Source: Actinomycetota bacterium
GTDB taxonomy: Bacteria; Actinomycetota; Thermoleophilia; Gaiellales; Gaiellaceae
Assembly: GCA_947445525.1 (NCBI GenBank)
Contig: CANFDS010000013.1
Location: 1-33,606 of the forward strand
Reading direction: 5' to 3'
Length of the DNA stretch: 33,606 nt
Positions 22,595 through 29,861 of the stretch are shown piece by piece. The position numbers and the translations under genes were made by a program. Position 1 is the stretch's first letter, and each line of letters opens with the position of its first letter. The notes under the pieces were generated by a model. The model was not told the DNA's origin. It saw nothing but the letters and a program-made list of their open reading frames with translations, and searched no databases.

Positions 22595-22675
22595 GGCCTC
22601 GCCGATCGGCGCGATTCGTCGCGTGCAAGCTGGCTCCAGGCACGATTCGGCCGAGCTGTTCTGCCGCAACCGTTG

Positions 22676-22681
22676 TACCCT
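22676..22681 (+). promoter_or_regulatory. -10 box of the SRPBCC gene
   Basis: TACCCT ends 6 bases before ATG 22688; the same hexamer precedes pdxH and the EamA transporter. Confidence 0.4.
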
Positions 22682-22687
22682 CCCGCC

Positions 22688-23146
22688 ATGCCCGTCGACG
22701 TCGTCACCGAGACCGTGATCGCCCGGCCCCGAGCCACCGTCGCTACCTACGCGGCCGACCCCGACAATGCGACCGCCTGGTACGCGAACATCAAGGCGGT
22801 CGAGTGGCGCACCGAGCGGCCACTCACGGTCGGCTCGCGTACCGCGTTCGTCGCGCAGTTCCTCGGGCGCCGGCTCGCGTACACGTACGAGGTGCGCGAG
22901 CTCGTCCCCGGCGAGCGGTTCGTGATGAGCACCGCGGAGGGGCCGTTCCCGATGGAGACGACCTACACCTGGGAGGACGCGCCCGGCGGCGGCACCCGCA
23001 TGACGCTGCGCAACCAGGGCGAGCCGGCCGGCTTTTCGCGCGTGATGGCGCCGCTCATGGCGGGAGCGATGCGCCGCGCCAACCGCAAGGACCTGCGACG
23101 GCTGAAGGCCGTCCTCGAATCGACCCTCGTCGAGGGAGCCGTATGA
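22688..23146 (+). CDS. SRPBCC-family (START/polyketide-cyclase-like) protein
   Basis: 152 residues. The pattern DVVTETVIARPRATVATYAADPDNATAWYANIK at the start, a central G-S-R-x-x-F-V-A-Q-F-LGRRLAYTYEV, then PGERFVMSTAEGPFPMETTYTWEDAPGGGTRMTLRNQGE and a C-terminal helix is the usual SRPBCC fold, which binds hydrophobic ligands in a deep cavity. The ligand is unknown. ATG 22688 follows TACCCT by 6 bases, so it probably has its own promoter. Its stop overlaps the ATG of the DUF3052-like gene, suggesting the two are co-translated. Confidence 0.82.
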   Translation: MPVDVVTETVIARPRATVATYAADPDNATAWYANIKAVEWRTERPLTVGSRTAFVAQFLGRRLAYTYEVRELVPGERFVMSTAEGPFPMETTYTWEDAPGGGTRMTLRNQGEPAGFSRVMAPLMAGAMRRANRKDLRRLKAVLESTLVEGAV

Positions 23147-23541
23147 GCGAGAAGACCGTCGCCGCCAAGCTGCTGATCAAGCCGGGCACCGCCTTGTGGG
23201 TGTCGCACCCCGACCGGCTCGCGCTGGTGGGGGCGCTGCCCGCGGAAGTGGCCGTGGTGGACGGAGCCGGCGTGGCGCAGGTCGCGCTCGTCTTCGTGGA
23301 TGACGCGGCGGGGGCCCGCACGGTGCTGGACGTGCACGCGCCCGAGCTCGCGCGCGAGGGCGTCACGATCTGGGCCTGCTATCCCAAGGCCAACCAGACC
23401 GACATCAACCGCGACACGCTGTGGCCGATCTTCATGGAGTACCGCCTGCGGCCGAACGGGGTGGCGGCGCTGGACGACGTGTGGTCGGCGATGCGCTCCC
23501 GGGCGCTGAAGGCCGGCGAGACGTTCCACGGCCTCGGCTGA
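23143..23541 (+). CDS. DUF3052-like protein
   Basis: 132 residues. VAAKLLIKPGTALWVSHPDRLALVGALP, an ALVFVDDAAGARTVL strand and GVTIWACYPKANQTDINRDTLWPIF resemble the DUF3052 pattern, where a conserved K-L-x-I-K-x-G start and a W-x-x-x-P-K motif recur. No enzyme activity is established for this family to my knowledge. It overlaps the SRPBCC gene by four bases (ATGA), so the two are probably functionally linked. No membrane segment or signal peptide is seen. The family assignment is tentative. Confidence 0.6.
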   Translation: MSEKTVAAKLLIKPGTALWVSHPDRLALVGALPAEVAVVDGAGVAQVALVFVDDAAGARTVLDVHAPELAREGVTIWACYPKANQTDINRDTLWPIFMEYRLRPNGVAALDDVWSAMRSRALKAGETFHGLG

Positions 23542-23588
23542 GGACGAGTCGGCACAAAGCCGGCACACTCGGCGGCCGCGGGCGGTGC

Positions 23589-23594
23589 TACCTT
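23589..23594 (+). promoter_or_regulatory. -10 box of the toxin-antitoxin-like pair
   Basis: TACCTT ends 6 bases before ATG 23601. No ribosome site is seen. Confidence 0.4.
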
Positions 23595-23600
23595 CACGCC

Positions 23601-23798
23601 ATGGCGGTCGACGGCCCGAACGACATTCCGAACCCGGACGACGCAGTGGACGTCACCTGCGCAATCGACTTCGCCGCGCTCAACGGTGAGGAGATGACCG
23701 AGCTGCTGAGCCGGATCCCCGGGGCGGTCGAGGGGGTCAAGCTCTCCTGGCAAGAAGTGCTCGCCGGCGACCACGTGCCGATCTCCGAGCTGCTCTGA
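23601..23798 (+). CDS. Putative antitoxin, small acidic protein
   Basis: 65 residues, markedly acidic, with no ribbon-helix-helix or helix-turn-helix that I can see. It precedes a RelE/ParE-type toxin by three bases, the position and spacing of an antitoxin. The C-terminal half (GVKLSWQEVLAGDHVPISELL) could be the toxin-wrapping segment. I recognise no known antitoxin family, and the absence of an evident DNA-binding domain would be unusual for autoregulation. The gene starts after a TACCTT box with no Shine-Dalgarno. The call depends mainly on its partner. Confidence 0.55.
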   Translation: MAVDGPNDIPNPDDAVDVTCAIDFAALNGEEMTELLSRIPGAVEGVKLSWQEVLAGDHVPISELL

Positions 23799-23801
23799 GT
23801 C

Positions 23802-24086
23802 ATGGCACACGTGATCGTGAGTGCGCGGGCCCGCGAGGATCTCGTGCGCCTGCGCTTCACCCATCGGCTGCCGCCCAACACGTGGGCGCGCGTCCTACGC
23901 TCGGTCGACCACCTCACGTTCGCACCACTTGCGGGCCGGGCAATGTCGGGCGACCTCGAGGGGTTCCGCTCCGTGCTGGGCCCGTGGCCGTGGATGGTGA
24001 TCGTCTATCGCTACTGGGAGGAGATCGATGCTGTGGCGATCCTCAGGGTCTACGACGGGCGCTCCGAGGAGGCGCCGCGCGCCTGA
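23802..24086 (+). CDS. RelE/ParE-family toxin-like protein
   Basis: 94 residues, the size of ParE/RelE toxins. The pattern is typical: VIVSARAREDLVRLRF at the N-terminus, a helix with RVLRSVDHLTFAPLAGRAMSG, then DLEGFRSVLGPWPWMVIVYRY and a final strand VAILRVYDGRSEE. RelE members cleave mRNA on the ribosome; ParE members inhibit gyrase; which of the two applies cannot be told. It is three bases after the acidic partner. The final strand contains the Arg that many RelE-fold toxins keep near the C-terminus. The module lies between the carboxylase subunit genes, so it may have been inserted there. Confidence 0.7.
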   Translation: MAHVIVSARAREDLVRLRFTHRLPPNTWARVLRSVDHLTFAPLAGRAMSGDLEGFRSVLGPWPWMVIVYRYWEEIDAVAILRVYDGRSEEAPRA

Positions 24087-24089
24087 CCC

Positions 24090-24647
24090 CTACGCCGCCG
24101 CTTCGGCGCGCGGCTCCGCGCCACGCAACAGCTGCGGCGCCACCCGCGCGTAGTCCACCGCGCTCGCCCACGTGAAGACCACGGCGACCAGCATCGACCA
24201 CCACGCGAAGTCGTCGCGCCAGGCACCCGCCAGGGAGTAGCCGCCGAAGCCGACTGCGAAGGCCTGCGCCCACGTCTTCAGCTTGGCCAGGTCGCGGGCC
24301 TGCACGACGATGCCCTTCTCGATCGCGGCGAGCCGCAGCCCGCTGATCACGAACTCGCGCGCGATGATCGCGGCGACCATCCAGGCGGGCACGACGCCCT
24401 CGCCGACGAGCATCACCAGCGCCGCCATCACCAGCACCTTGTCGGCCACCGGGTCGAGCAGAGAGCCCAGCGCCGACGTCTTCCCCGACCAGCGCGCCAC
24501 CCTGCCGTCGAACCAGTCCGTCCACATCGCGATCACGAAGACGGACGTCGCCCACCAGTAGTGATCCTGGAAGTCGACCAGGAACAGGACGATCACGAAG
24601 GGCACCGCGACGATGCGTGTGACGGTCAACTGGTCTGCGAGAGTCAT
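24090..24647 (-). CDS. pgsA: CDP-diacylglycerol--glycerol-3-phosphate 3-phosphatidyltransferase
   Basis: 185 residues with about four or five membrane spans. The CDP-alcohol phosphatidyltransferase motif is complete: D-x2-D-G-x2-A-R-x8-G-x3-D-x3-D, read as DWFDGRVARWSGKTSALGSLLDPVAD. PgsA makes phosphatidylglycerol phosphate, the first step to phosphatidylglycerol and cardiolipin, at the inner membrane. LTVTRIVAVPFVIVLF at the start is typical of this subclass and makes PgsA more likely than a cardiolipin or inositol-type enzyme. ATG 24647 is preceded by TATTCT eight bases upstream. A longer reading upstream on this strand is antisense to the carboxylase alpha gene and is not real. Confidence 0.87.
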   Translation of the reverse strand: MTLADQLTVTRIVAVPFVIVLFLVDFQDHYWWATSVFVIAMWTDWFDGRVARWSGKTSALGSLLDPVADKVLVMAALVMLVGEGVVPAWMVAAIIAREFVISGLRLAAIEKGIVVQARDLAKLKTWAQAFAVGFGGYSLAGAWRDDFAWWSMLVAVVFTWASAVDYARVAPQLLRGAEPRAEAAA

Positions 24648-24654
24648 TCTCCGA

Positions 24655-24661
24655 CAGAATA
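24655..24661. promoter_or_regulatory. Overlapping divergent -10 boxes (pgsA / carboxylase alpha)
   Basis: TATTCT on the minus strand (24656-24661) ends 8 bases before ATG 24647. CAGAAT on the plus strand (24655-24660) ends 8 bases before GTG 24669 and is a weaker match. The starts are only 21 bases apart, so the two genes must share this patch. Confidence 0.4.
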
Positions 24662-24668
24662 TGCGCCC

Positions 24669-26453
24669 GTGACCCTCTTCTCGAAAGTACTCGTCGCCAA
24701 CCGCGGCGAGATCGCCGTCCGCGTCTTCCGCACATTGCGCGAGCTGGGCATCAGCACGGTGGCCGTCTACAGCGAGGCCGACCGCTCCGCGCTGCACGTC
24801 CGCCGCGCCGACGAGGCCTATCTGATCGGCCCCGGGCCGGCCAACCAGAGCTACCTCGTGTGGGAGCGCGTCATCGAGGCGGCGCAGCGCTCGGGCGCCC
24901 AGGCGATCCATCCCGGGTACGGCTTCCTCGCCGAGAACGCGCGCTTCGCCGAGGCCGTCGAGGCCGCCGGCATCACCTGGATCGGGCCGCCGCCCTCCGC
25001 GATCGACGCGATGGGCTCGAAGACCGCGGCGCGCGACTTGATGAAGAAGGCGGGCGTCCCGATCGTCCCCGGCACCACCGACCCGGTCGAGAGCGCCGAC
25101 GAGGTTGCCCGGCTCGGCGACGAGATCGGCTGGCCCATCGCGATCAAGGCGGCGGCCGGCGGCGGCGGCAAGGGTATCAAGCTCGTTCGCGGCCGCGACG
25201 AGGTCGAGGCGGCGTACGCGAGCGCCAAGCGCGAGGGGCTCGCCTACTTCGGCGACGACACGATCTACGTCGAGAAGTTCATCGAGGACCCGCGCCACGT
25301 CGAGGTGCAGGTGCTCGCCGACAGCCACGGCAACGTCATCCACCTGGGCGAGCGCGACTGCTCGATCCAGCGGCGCCACCAGAAGCTGATCGAGGAGTCG
25401 CCGTCGCCGGCGGTCACCCCGGAGCTGCGCGAGTACATCGGCACCGTCGCGATCAACGCCGCGCGCGCCGTCGGCTACCGTAGCGCCGGCACCATCGAAG
25501 GCCTGCTCTCCCGCGACGGCGACTACTACTTCCTCGAGATGAACACCCGCATCCAGGTCGAGCACACCGTCACCGAGATGGTGACCGGGCTCGACCTGAT
25601 CCGCGAGCAGGTGCTGATTGCCGCGGGCCACCCGATGTCGGTACGCCAGGAGGACGTCCGTTTCCAGGGCCACGCCTTCGAGTGCCGCATCAATGCCGAG
25701 AACCCGTCGAACGGCTTCCTGCCGTCGCCCGGCCTGATCACGCACTACAAGGAGCCCACCGGCATCGGCGTGCGTGTCGACAGCGGGGTCGAGGCCGGCT
25801 CGGAGATCGCGCCGCTCTACGACCCGATGATCGCCAAGCTGATCGTGCTCGACACGAACCGCGAGACGGCGCGCCGGCGGATGCTGCGCGCGCTCGACGA
25901 GTTCGAGGTGGGCGGCGTCAAGAGCCTGCTCGGGTTCCACCGGGCACTGCTGCGCCACCCCGCGTTCATCGAGGGCGGCACCTGCCACGGCATCGTCGAG
26001 TCGGAGCTACTGGCCCTGCAGGCCGAGGAGCTGACCGTCGACGAGTACCCCGCGGTGGCGAGCGCGGGCGGGAGCGGCGGGGCGACCGGGCTGCGCGAGC
26101 GCACCGCGTCGGTCGAGCTGAACGGGCGCCGCTTCGAGGTCAAAGTCATGGAGCCGGTCGCCGACTTCGTCGCGCTCGGCCACCGCCGCCGCGAGCGCGA
26201 GCTGAGCGGCGGCAGCCACGGCGCCGCCACCGAGGCCGTGACCAGCCCGATGCAGGGGACGATGCTCGCCGTCAAGGTCGCCGAGGGCGAGCATGTCCGC
26301 GCCGGCCAGGTGCTGTGCATCATCGAGGCGATGAAGATGGAGAACGAGGTTGCCGCGCACCGCGACGGCGTCGTGCACAACATCACCTCCGGGCCGGGCC
26401 AGCCGGTGAAGACAGGCCAGGTCATCTGCCTCGTCGTCGCCGGGGAAGAGTGA
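24669..26453 (+). CDS. Acyl-CoA carboxylase alpha subunit (biotin carboxylase plus BCCP)
   Basis: 594 residues. The biotin carboxylase part runs to about residue 450: FSKVLVANRGEIAVRVFRT, IHPGYGFLAENARFAEA, the ATP-grasp loop KAAAGGGGKGI, and EMNTRIQVEHTVTE. A linker leads to a C-terminal biotinyl domain with the EAMKMEN motif, biotin on Lys556. It carboxylates its own biotin with bicarbonate and ATP, then passes the group to the beta subunit encoded at 20799. The start is GTG 24669; an ATG at 24661 is out of frame. The gene is divergent from pgsA and overlaps the next gene by four bases (GTGA). High certainty. Confidence 0.95.
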   Translation: MTLFSKVLVANRGEIAVRVFRTLRELGISTVAVYSEADRSALHVRRADEAYLIGPGPANQSYLVWERVIEAAQRSGAQAIHPGYGFLAENARFAEAVEAAGITWIGPPPSAIDAMGSKTAARDLMKKAGVPIVPGTTDPVESADEVARLGDEIGWPIAIKAAAGGGGKGIKLVRGRDEVEAAYASAKREGLAYFGDDTIYVEKFIEDPRHVEVQVLADSHGNVIHLGERDCSIQRRHQKLIEESPSPAVTPELREYIGTVAINAARAVGYRSAGTIEGLLSRDGDYYFLEMNTRIQVEHTVTEMVTGLDLIREQVLIAAGHPMSVRQEDVRFQGHAFECRINAENPSNGFLPSPGLITHYKEPTGIGVRVDSGVEAGSEIAPLYDPMIAKLIVLDTNRETARRRMLRALDEFEVGGVKSLLGFHRALLRHPAFIEGGTCHGIVESELLALQAEELTVDEYPAVASAGGSGGATGLRERTASVELNGRRFEVKVMEPVADFVALGHRRRERELSGGSHGAATEAVTSPMQGTMLAVKVAEGEHVRAGQVLCIIEAMKMENEVAAHRDGVVHNITSGPGQPVKTGQVICLVVAGEE

Positions 26454-27343
26454 CCGGCGCCTGCTCCGACCTCTCGGCCGCCGCCGGCGAGCCCCTGGCG
26501 GGTACCGCGCCGCGCACCGACCACTGGCTGCTCCTCGAGGTGCGCGGCGCCTGGGAGTCCGACGCGCTCGACAGCTCCGGCGTCACACCGGCCGCCCGCG
26601 CCGCCATCGACGGGTTCCTGGCGGCCGTGCCGCACTCTCGTGTCCTGCTCGTGCGCCAGGCGGCGCGGCGCGACCTGCCCGGCGTCTGCGTGTTTCGCGT
26701 TGACGGGCGCGAGGGCAGCGAGTCGATCGTCGCCTGGGAGCTCGAGTCGCTCGACGAGCTGGCCTCGCTCGACCTGGCCGGCGGCGCGGGCGGCGTCCCC
26801 GTCGACGACCCGCTGCTGCTGGTGTGCACGCACGGCAAGCGCGACGCCTGTTGCGCCCGCAGCGGCCCGGGCGTCGTCGCGGCGCTCGAGCAGGAGGTCG
26901 ACCCGTCGTGGGTGTGGCAGTCATCGCACGTCGGTGGCCACCGCTTCGCGGCCAATCTCGTGTGGCTGCCCCACGGCCTCTACCTTGCCCGGCTCGACGA
27001 GGGCGAGATGCCGGCGCTCGGCGACGCCGTGCGCGCTGGCCGCATCCGGCTCGCCCACCTGCGCGGGCGCGCCTCGTACCCGCCACCGGCCCAGGCGGCC
27101 GCCGCCGTGCTGTACGAGCGGCTCGGCGTCAACGCCGTCGACGCGGTCACGCTGGTCGCGGTCGAGGTGGGCCAGGGTGATGGCGCCGGCGACGGCGCCT
27201 CCACCGTCCGCCTGCACGCCGCCGGCGGCGAGCACGTCTACACCGTCCGGCCCGAGCCGGGGCCGGGCCTCGTCGTCAGCTGCGGTGGCGAGCCCAAGCC
27301 GCAGACCTGGCTCGTCGCGACCCCCGTCGCCTCGACCGCGTAG
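26450..27343 (+). CDS. Sucrase/ferredoxin-like protein (thioredoxin-fold)
   Basis: 297 residues from GTG 26450, which overlaps the carboxylase stop. The N-terminal ACSDLSAAAGEPLAGTAPRTDHWLLLEVRGAW and the central VCTHGKRDACCARSGP with SSHVGGHRFAANLVWLPHGLYLARL are hallmarks of the actinobacterial sucrase/ferredoxin-like family, which has a thioredoxin-like [2Fe-2S] ferredoxin fold. Cysteines are few (three in the CTHGKRDACC patch), so iron-sulfur binding is possible but not proven. The biological role of this family is not known to me. It is probably co-translated with the alpha subunit. Confidence 0.8.
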   Translation: MTGACSDLSAAAGEPLAGTAPRTDHWLLLEVRGAWESDALDSSGVTPAARAAIDGFLAAVPHSRVLLVRQAARRDLPGVCVFRVDGREGSESIVAWELESLDELASLDLAGGAGGVPVDDPLLLVCTHGKRDACCARSGPGVVAALEQEVDPSWVWQSSHVGGHRFAANLVWLPHGLYLARLDEGEMPALGDAVRAGRIRLAHLRGRASYPPPAQAAAAVLYERLGVNAVDAVTLVAVEVGQGDGAGDGASTVRLHAAGGEHVYTVRPEPGPGLVVSCGGEPKPQTWLVATPVASTA

Positions 27344-27465
27344 CCGCCCGCGCCGGTGCCCGCGCCGCGCGCTTTACCTCGCCGTTGCACTGCCTTACGC
27401 GGCGTTGACCATGGCGCTCCGGCGTTCTGCCAGTGTCCGCACTGTCCGATCCACTTGCGGCTCAC

Positions 27466-27472
27466 GGAGGGG
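27466..27472 (+). promoter_or_regulatory. Shine-Dalgarno of the secreted protein at 27482
   Basis: GGAGGGG lies 9 bases before ATG 27482. It decides this start over an earlier in-frame one at 27356. A complete ribosome site is uncommon in this window. Confidence 0.55.
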
Positions 27473-27481
27473 AAACACCAC

Positions 27482-27901
27482 ATGCGCAGACTTGTTCTAC
27501 TTCTCGGCGTCACGGCTCTGACCGGCGTCGTCCGCGGCGTCGGCCTCCAGTACCGCGTGCAGGGCTTCGACCTGCAGCGCTGGGTGATCCACAGCACGGC
27601 GTTCGACGACTGCTCGCTGGTGACCACGCCCGGCGGCTACAACGGCGGCGGCAGCGTCACCGGCAAGGGTGACGTCTACACGGTCAACACCACCACGGGC
27701 GTCGAGACGCTCCAGCAGTCGAACATCCGCTGGCGCGTCAACGGCACCGACAACGCCGACCCCGGCGACGGCGTCGACCTCGTCGGCGTCGAGCTGACCG
27801 ACCTCACCCCGGCCATCCGCGCCGCGATCCCGGACATCCCGCGCGACTCGTTCGTCACCTACGGAAACATGGGCGTCCGCACCGGCCCGAGCTTCTGCTA
27901 G
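27482..27901 (+). CDS. Secreted protein of unknown function
   Basis: 139 residues. A basic, hydrophobic N-terminus (MRRLVLLLGVTALTGVV) suggests a signal sequence, but no Ala-x-Ala cleavage site follows in this frame. The mature region is Gly/Thr/Asp-rich with predicted beta strands (WVIHSTAFDDCSLVTTPGGYNGGGSVTGKGDVYTVNTT...), then DVDLVGVELTDLTPAIRAAIPDIPRDSFVTYG. Two cysteines could form a disulfide. I recognise no family. An in-frame upstream start would add 42 unlikely residues. A strong Shine-Dalgarno precedes it and a good terminator follows at 27928, so it is probably a monocistronic, well-expressed gene. Confidence 0.6.
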   Translation: MRRLVLLLGVTALTGVVRGVGLQYRVQGFDLQRWVIHSTAFDDCSLVTTPGGYNGGGSVTGKGDVYTVNTTTGVETLQQSNIRWRVNGTDNADPGDGVDLVGVELTDLTPAIRAAIPDIPRDSFVTYGNMGVRTGPSFC

Positions 27902-27927
27902 ACGGCGACCAGCTCTGCGGCTGCGAC

Positions 27928-27965
27928 GAGGCCCCGGCAGCGCGCCGGGGCCTCGCGCTCTTTCA
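27928..27965 (+). terminator. Intrinsic terminator after the secreted protein gene
   Basis: GAGGCCCCGGC (27928-27938) and GCCGGGGCCTC (27944-27954) form a perfect 11-bp stem around AGCGC, followed within 10 bases by CTCTTTC. It lies 26 bases after the stop. Confidence 0.8.
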
Positions 27966-28013
27966 GACGGAATTCCCACCCGCGCCGCGGGAAAACCCGC
28001 TTTGCTCTCCGCC

Positions 28014-28124
28014 ATGCCCTACGAGTCCAGAGCGATCCGTATCTTCCGCGCGGCCGCGGCCGGCCTTGTCATCGTCGCCGTGCTCGTGGCCGCCGGGCTG
28101 CTCGTCGGTTCGCTCGGCTCCTAG
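28014..28124 (+). CDS. Putative 36-residue single-pass membrane protein
   Basis: The ATG at 28014 opens a 36-codon frame encoding a basic N-terminus (MPYESRAIRIFR) and one hydrophobic helix of about 22 residues (AAAAGLVIVAVLVAAGLLVG), ending SLGS. Positive-inside layout would put the N-terminus in the cytoplasm. It sits alone between the terminator at 27928 and the convergent gene at 28189. No Shine-Dalgarno is clear and no family is recognised; a chance frame is possible, but the membrane-helix composition and the gene-sized gap make it worth listing. Confidence 0.4.
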   Translation: MPYESRAIRIFRAAAAGLVIVAVLVAAGLLVGSLGS

Positions 28125-28188
28125 ATGTAGCTCCTTGTAGCGCTTGCACAGCCCCTCGACGACGATCGCGTCCATCGCCGTGCCCGCC

Positions 28189-28692
28189 TCAGATCACGAT
28201 CGTGAAGCGATGCTGCGCGTGATCGGTGATCCACGTGAACGGCGTCGGCGAGAGGCTGCTCGTGAACTCGCCGAAGACGAGGCGCACGTACTGGCTGTCG
28301 TTGGGCGTGCCGGGCCCGCCGATCGTGCCCTTCCAGCTCTTTCCGGGTGCGAGGGCCGCGGGCAGCGCCGGCCTGACGGTGTCGGCCTGCAACGCCCGCA
28401 GCGGCCGCTTGAACTCCGTCTTCGTCGCGTACTCGACAATGCCGAACTGCATGCTGTTGACCGAGATCTTGCCGCTGCCGCGATTGACGATCTCGACGGT
28501 CGCCGACCACGTCTTCCCGCTCAGCCGGAGGGCGCCGACGCGAAACGTCATGCGGATCGTCGGGCCCTTGTCGAGCTTCTCGACCCAGTTCAGGGAGACG
28601 GTCTCCGCCGAGGCGGTGGCTGCGACCAGGAGCGCCGCGACGACAGAAAGCACGCCGGCCACGGCCGGCAACAGGTGTCTCGGCCGCTGCAT
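28189..28692 (-). CDS. Secreted protein of unknown function
   Basis: 167 residues with a clear signal peptide (MQRPRHLLPAVAGVLSVVAALLVAATASA, cleavage after ASA near residue 29). The mature part resembles a beta sandwich: IRMTFRVGALRLSGKTWSATVEIVNRGSGKISVNSMQFGIVEY, then PALAPGKSWKGTIGGPG and YVRLVFGEFTS. The 'W-x-V-x-x-x-x-x-N-R/G-x-G' pattern is common in extracellular immunoglobulin-like or DUF4352-like domains, but I cannot assign a family. ATG 28692 lies 7 bases after a near-perfect TACAAT box on its strand, strong support for this start. It is divergent from sucC. Confidence 0.7.
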   Translation of the reverse strand: MQRPRHLLPAVAGVLSVVAALLVAATASAETVSLNWVEKLDKGPTIRMTFRVGALRLSGKTWSATVEIVNRGSGKISVNSMQFGIVEYATKTEFKRPLRALQADTVRPALPAALAPGKSWKGTIGGPGTPNDSQYVRLVFGEFTSSLSPTPFTWITDHAQHRFTIVI

Positions 28693-28699
28693 GTGCGGG

Positions 28700-28709
28700 A
28701 TTGTAGACT
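28700..28709. promoter_or_regulatory. Overlapping divergent -10 boxes (secreted protein / sucC)
   Basis: On the minus strand TACAAT (28700-28705) ends 7 bases before ATG 28692. On the plus strand TAGACT (28704-28709) ends 9 bases before ATG 28719. They share the TA step at 28704-28705, the same geometry as at 2495-2504. Confidence 0.5.
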
Positions 28710-28718
28710 CCCTCGCCG

Positions 28719-29861
28719 ATGGACCTCTACGAGTATCAGGGCAAGGAGCTGTTCCGGCGCTACGGGATCCCGGTATCGCAGGGCCGGCTCGTGCTGACGC
28801 CGCAGGAGGCGCACCAGGCCGCGGTCGAGCTCGGCTCCCCGGTCGTGGTCAAGGCGCAGGTGCTCACAGGCGGGCGCGGCAAGGCCGGCGGCGTCAAGCT
28901 CGCCACGAGCCCCGCCGATGCCGAGGAGAAGGCGAAGGGCATCTTCGGCCTCGACATCAAGGGCCACATCGTCCACCGCATCTGGGTCGAAGAGGCCTCC
29001 GACATCGCCAAGGAGTACTACCTCTCGGTGACGTTCGATCGCGGCACGAAGAAGCCGCTGTTCATGTTCACCACCGAGGGCGGCGTCGACATCGAGGACG
29101 TCGCGGAGAACAACCCGGAGGCCCTGGCCAAGCTGCACATCGACCCGCTCGAGGGCTTCCAGGCCTACCAGGCGCGGCGCCTCGTCTACGGCGCCGGCGT
29201 CACCGACCCGGGCGAGCAGAAGCAGATCGTCTCGATCATCGGCAAGCTCTATGACGCCTTCGTCGGCTGCGACGCGATGCTCTGCGAGATCAACCCGCTG
29301 ATCGTCACGCCCGACGGCACTGTCAAGGCGCTCGACTCCAAGTTCACCGTCGATGACAACGCGTTGTATAAGCACCCGCACATCGCGGAGATGCGCGACC
29401 TCGCCTCGGTGCCCGCCCAGGAGCGGCTGGCCAAGGAGAAGGGCGTCACCTACGTCAAGCTCGACGGCGAGGTCGGCATCCTCGGCAACGGCGCGGGCCT
29501 GGTGATGTCCACGCTCGACGTGATCGCGCTCGCCGGGGGCAAGCCCGCGAACTTCTGCGACCTCGGCGGCGGCGGCGACGCCGACGGCGTGGTCGATGCG
29601 CTCGAGGTGATCCTCACCGACCCCGACGTGAAGGCGATCTTCTTCAACATCTTCGGCGGCATCACCCGCTGCGACGTCGTCGCCGAGGGCATCCTCAAGG
29701 CGCTCGAGCGGCTCGACATCGCCATGCCGGTCGTCGTCCGCCTCGACGGCACGAATGCCGAGGCCGGCCGCAAGCTGCTCGCCGACGCCGCCCCCGCGAA
29801 CCTCCACGTCGAGCCGACGATGCTCGACGCGGCCCGCCGCGCCGTGGAGCTGTCGCGGTGA
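28719..29861 (+). CDS. sucC: Succinyl-CoA synthetase (ADP-forming), beta subunit
   Basis: 380 residues, the normal length. With SucD it interconverts succinyl-CoA and succinate plus ATP in the TCA cycle. Seen are MDLYEYQGKELFRRYGIPV, VVVKAQVLTGGRGKAGGVKLA (ATP-grasp), CEINPLIVTPDG, and DLGGGGDADGVVDALEVIL and NIFGGITRCDVVAEGIL in the C-terminal CoA-ligase-like domain. The stop overlaps the start of a methyltransferase gene (GTGA) rather than sucD, an unusual arrangement. The TAGACT box upstream may drive the three-gene operon. Confidence 0.96.
   Translation: MDLYEYQGKELFRRYGIPVSQGRLVLTPQEAHQAAVELGSPVVVKAQVLTGGRGKAGGVKLATSPADAEEKAKGIFGLDIKGHIVHRIWVEEASDIAKEYYLSVTFDRGTKKPLFMFTTEGGVDIEDVAENNPEALAKLHIDPLEGFQAYQARRLVYGAGVTDPGEQKQIVSIIGKLYDAFVGCDAMLCEINPLIVTPDGTVKALDSKFTVDDNALYKHPHIAEMRDLASVPAQERLAKEKGVTYVKLDGEVGILGNGAGLVMSTLDVIALAGGKPANFCDLGGGGDADGVVDALEVILTDPDVKAIFFNIFGGITRCDVVAEGILKALERLDIAMPVVVRLDGTNAEAGRKLLADAAPANLHVEPTMLDAARRAVELSR

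Noticed and set aside
24648-25988. Upstream extension of pgsA in the same frame
   Set aside because: Antisense to the conserved biotin carboxylase; homology and the -10 box fit ATG 24647.
28590-29807. 405-codon minus-strand frame across sucC
   Set aside because: Shadow of sucC; lacks any recognisable protein pattern.
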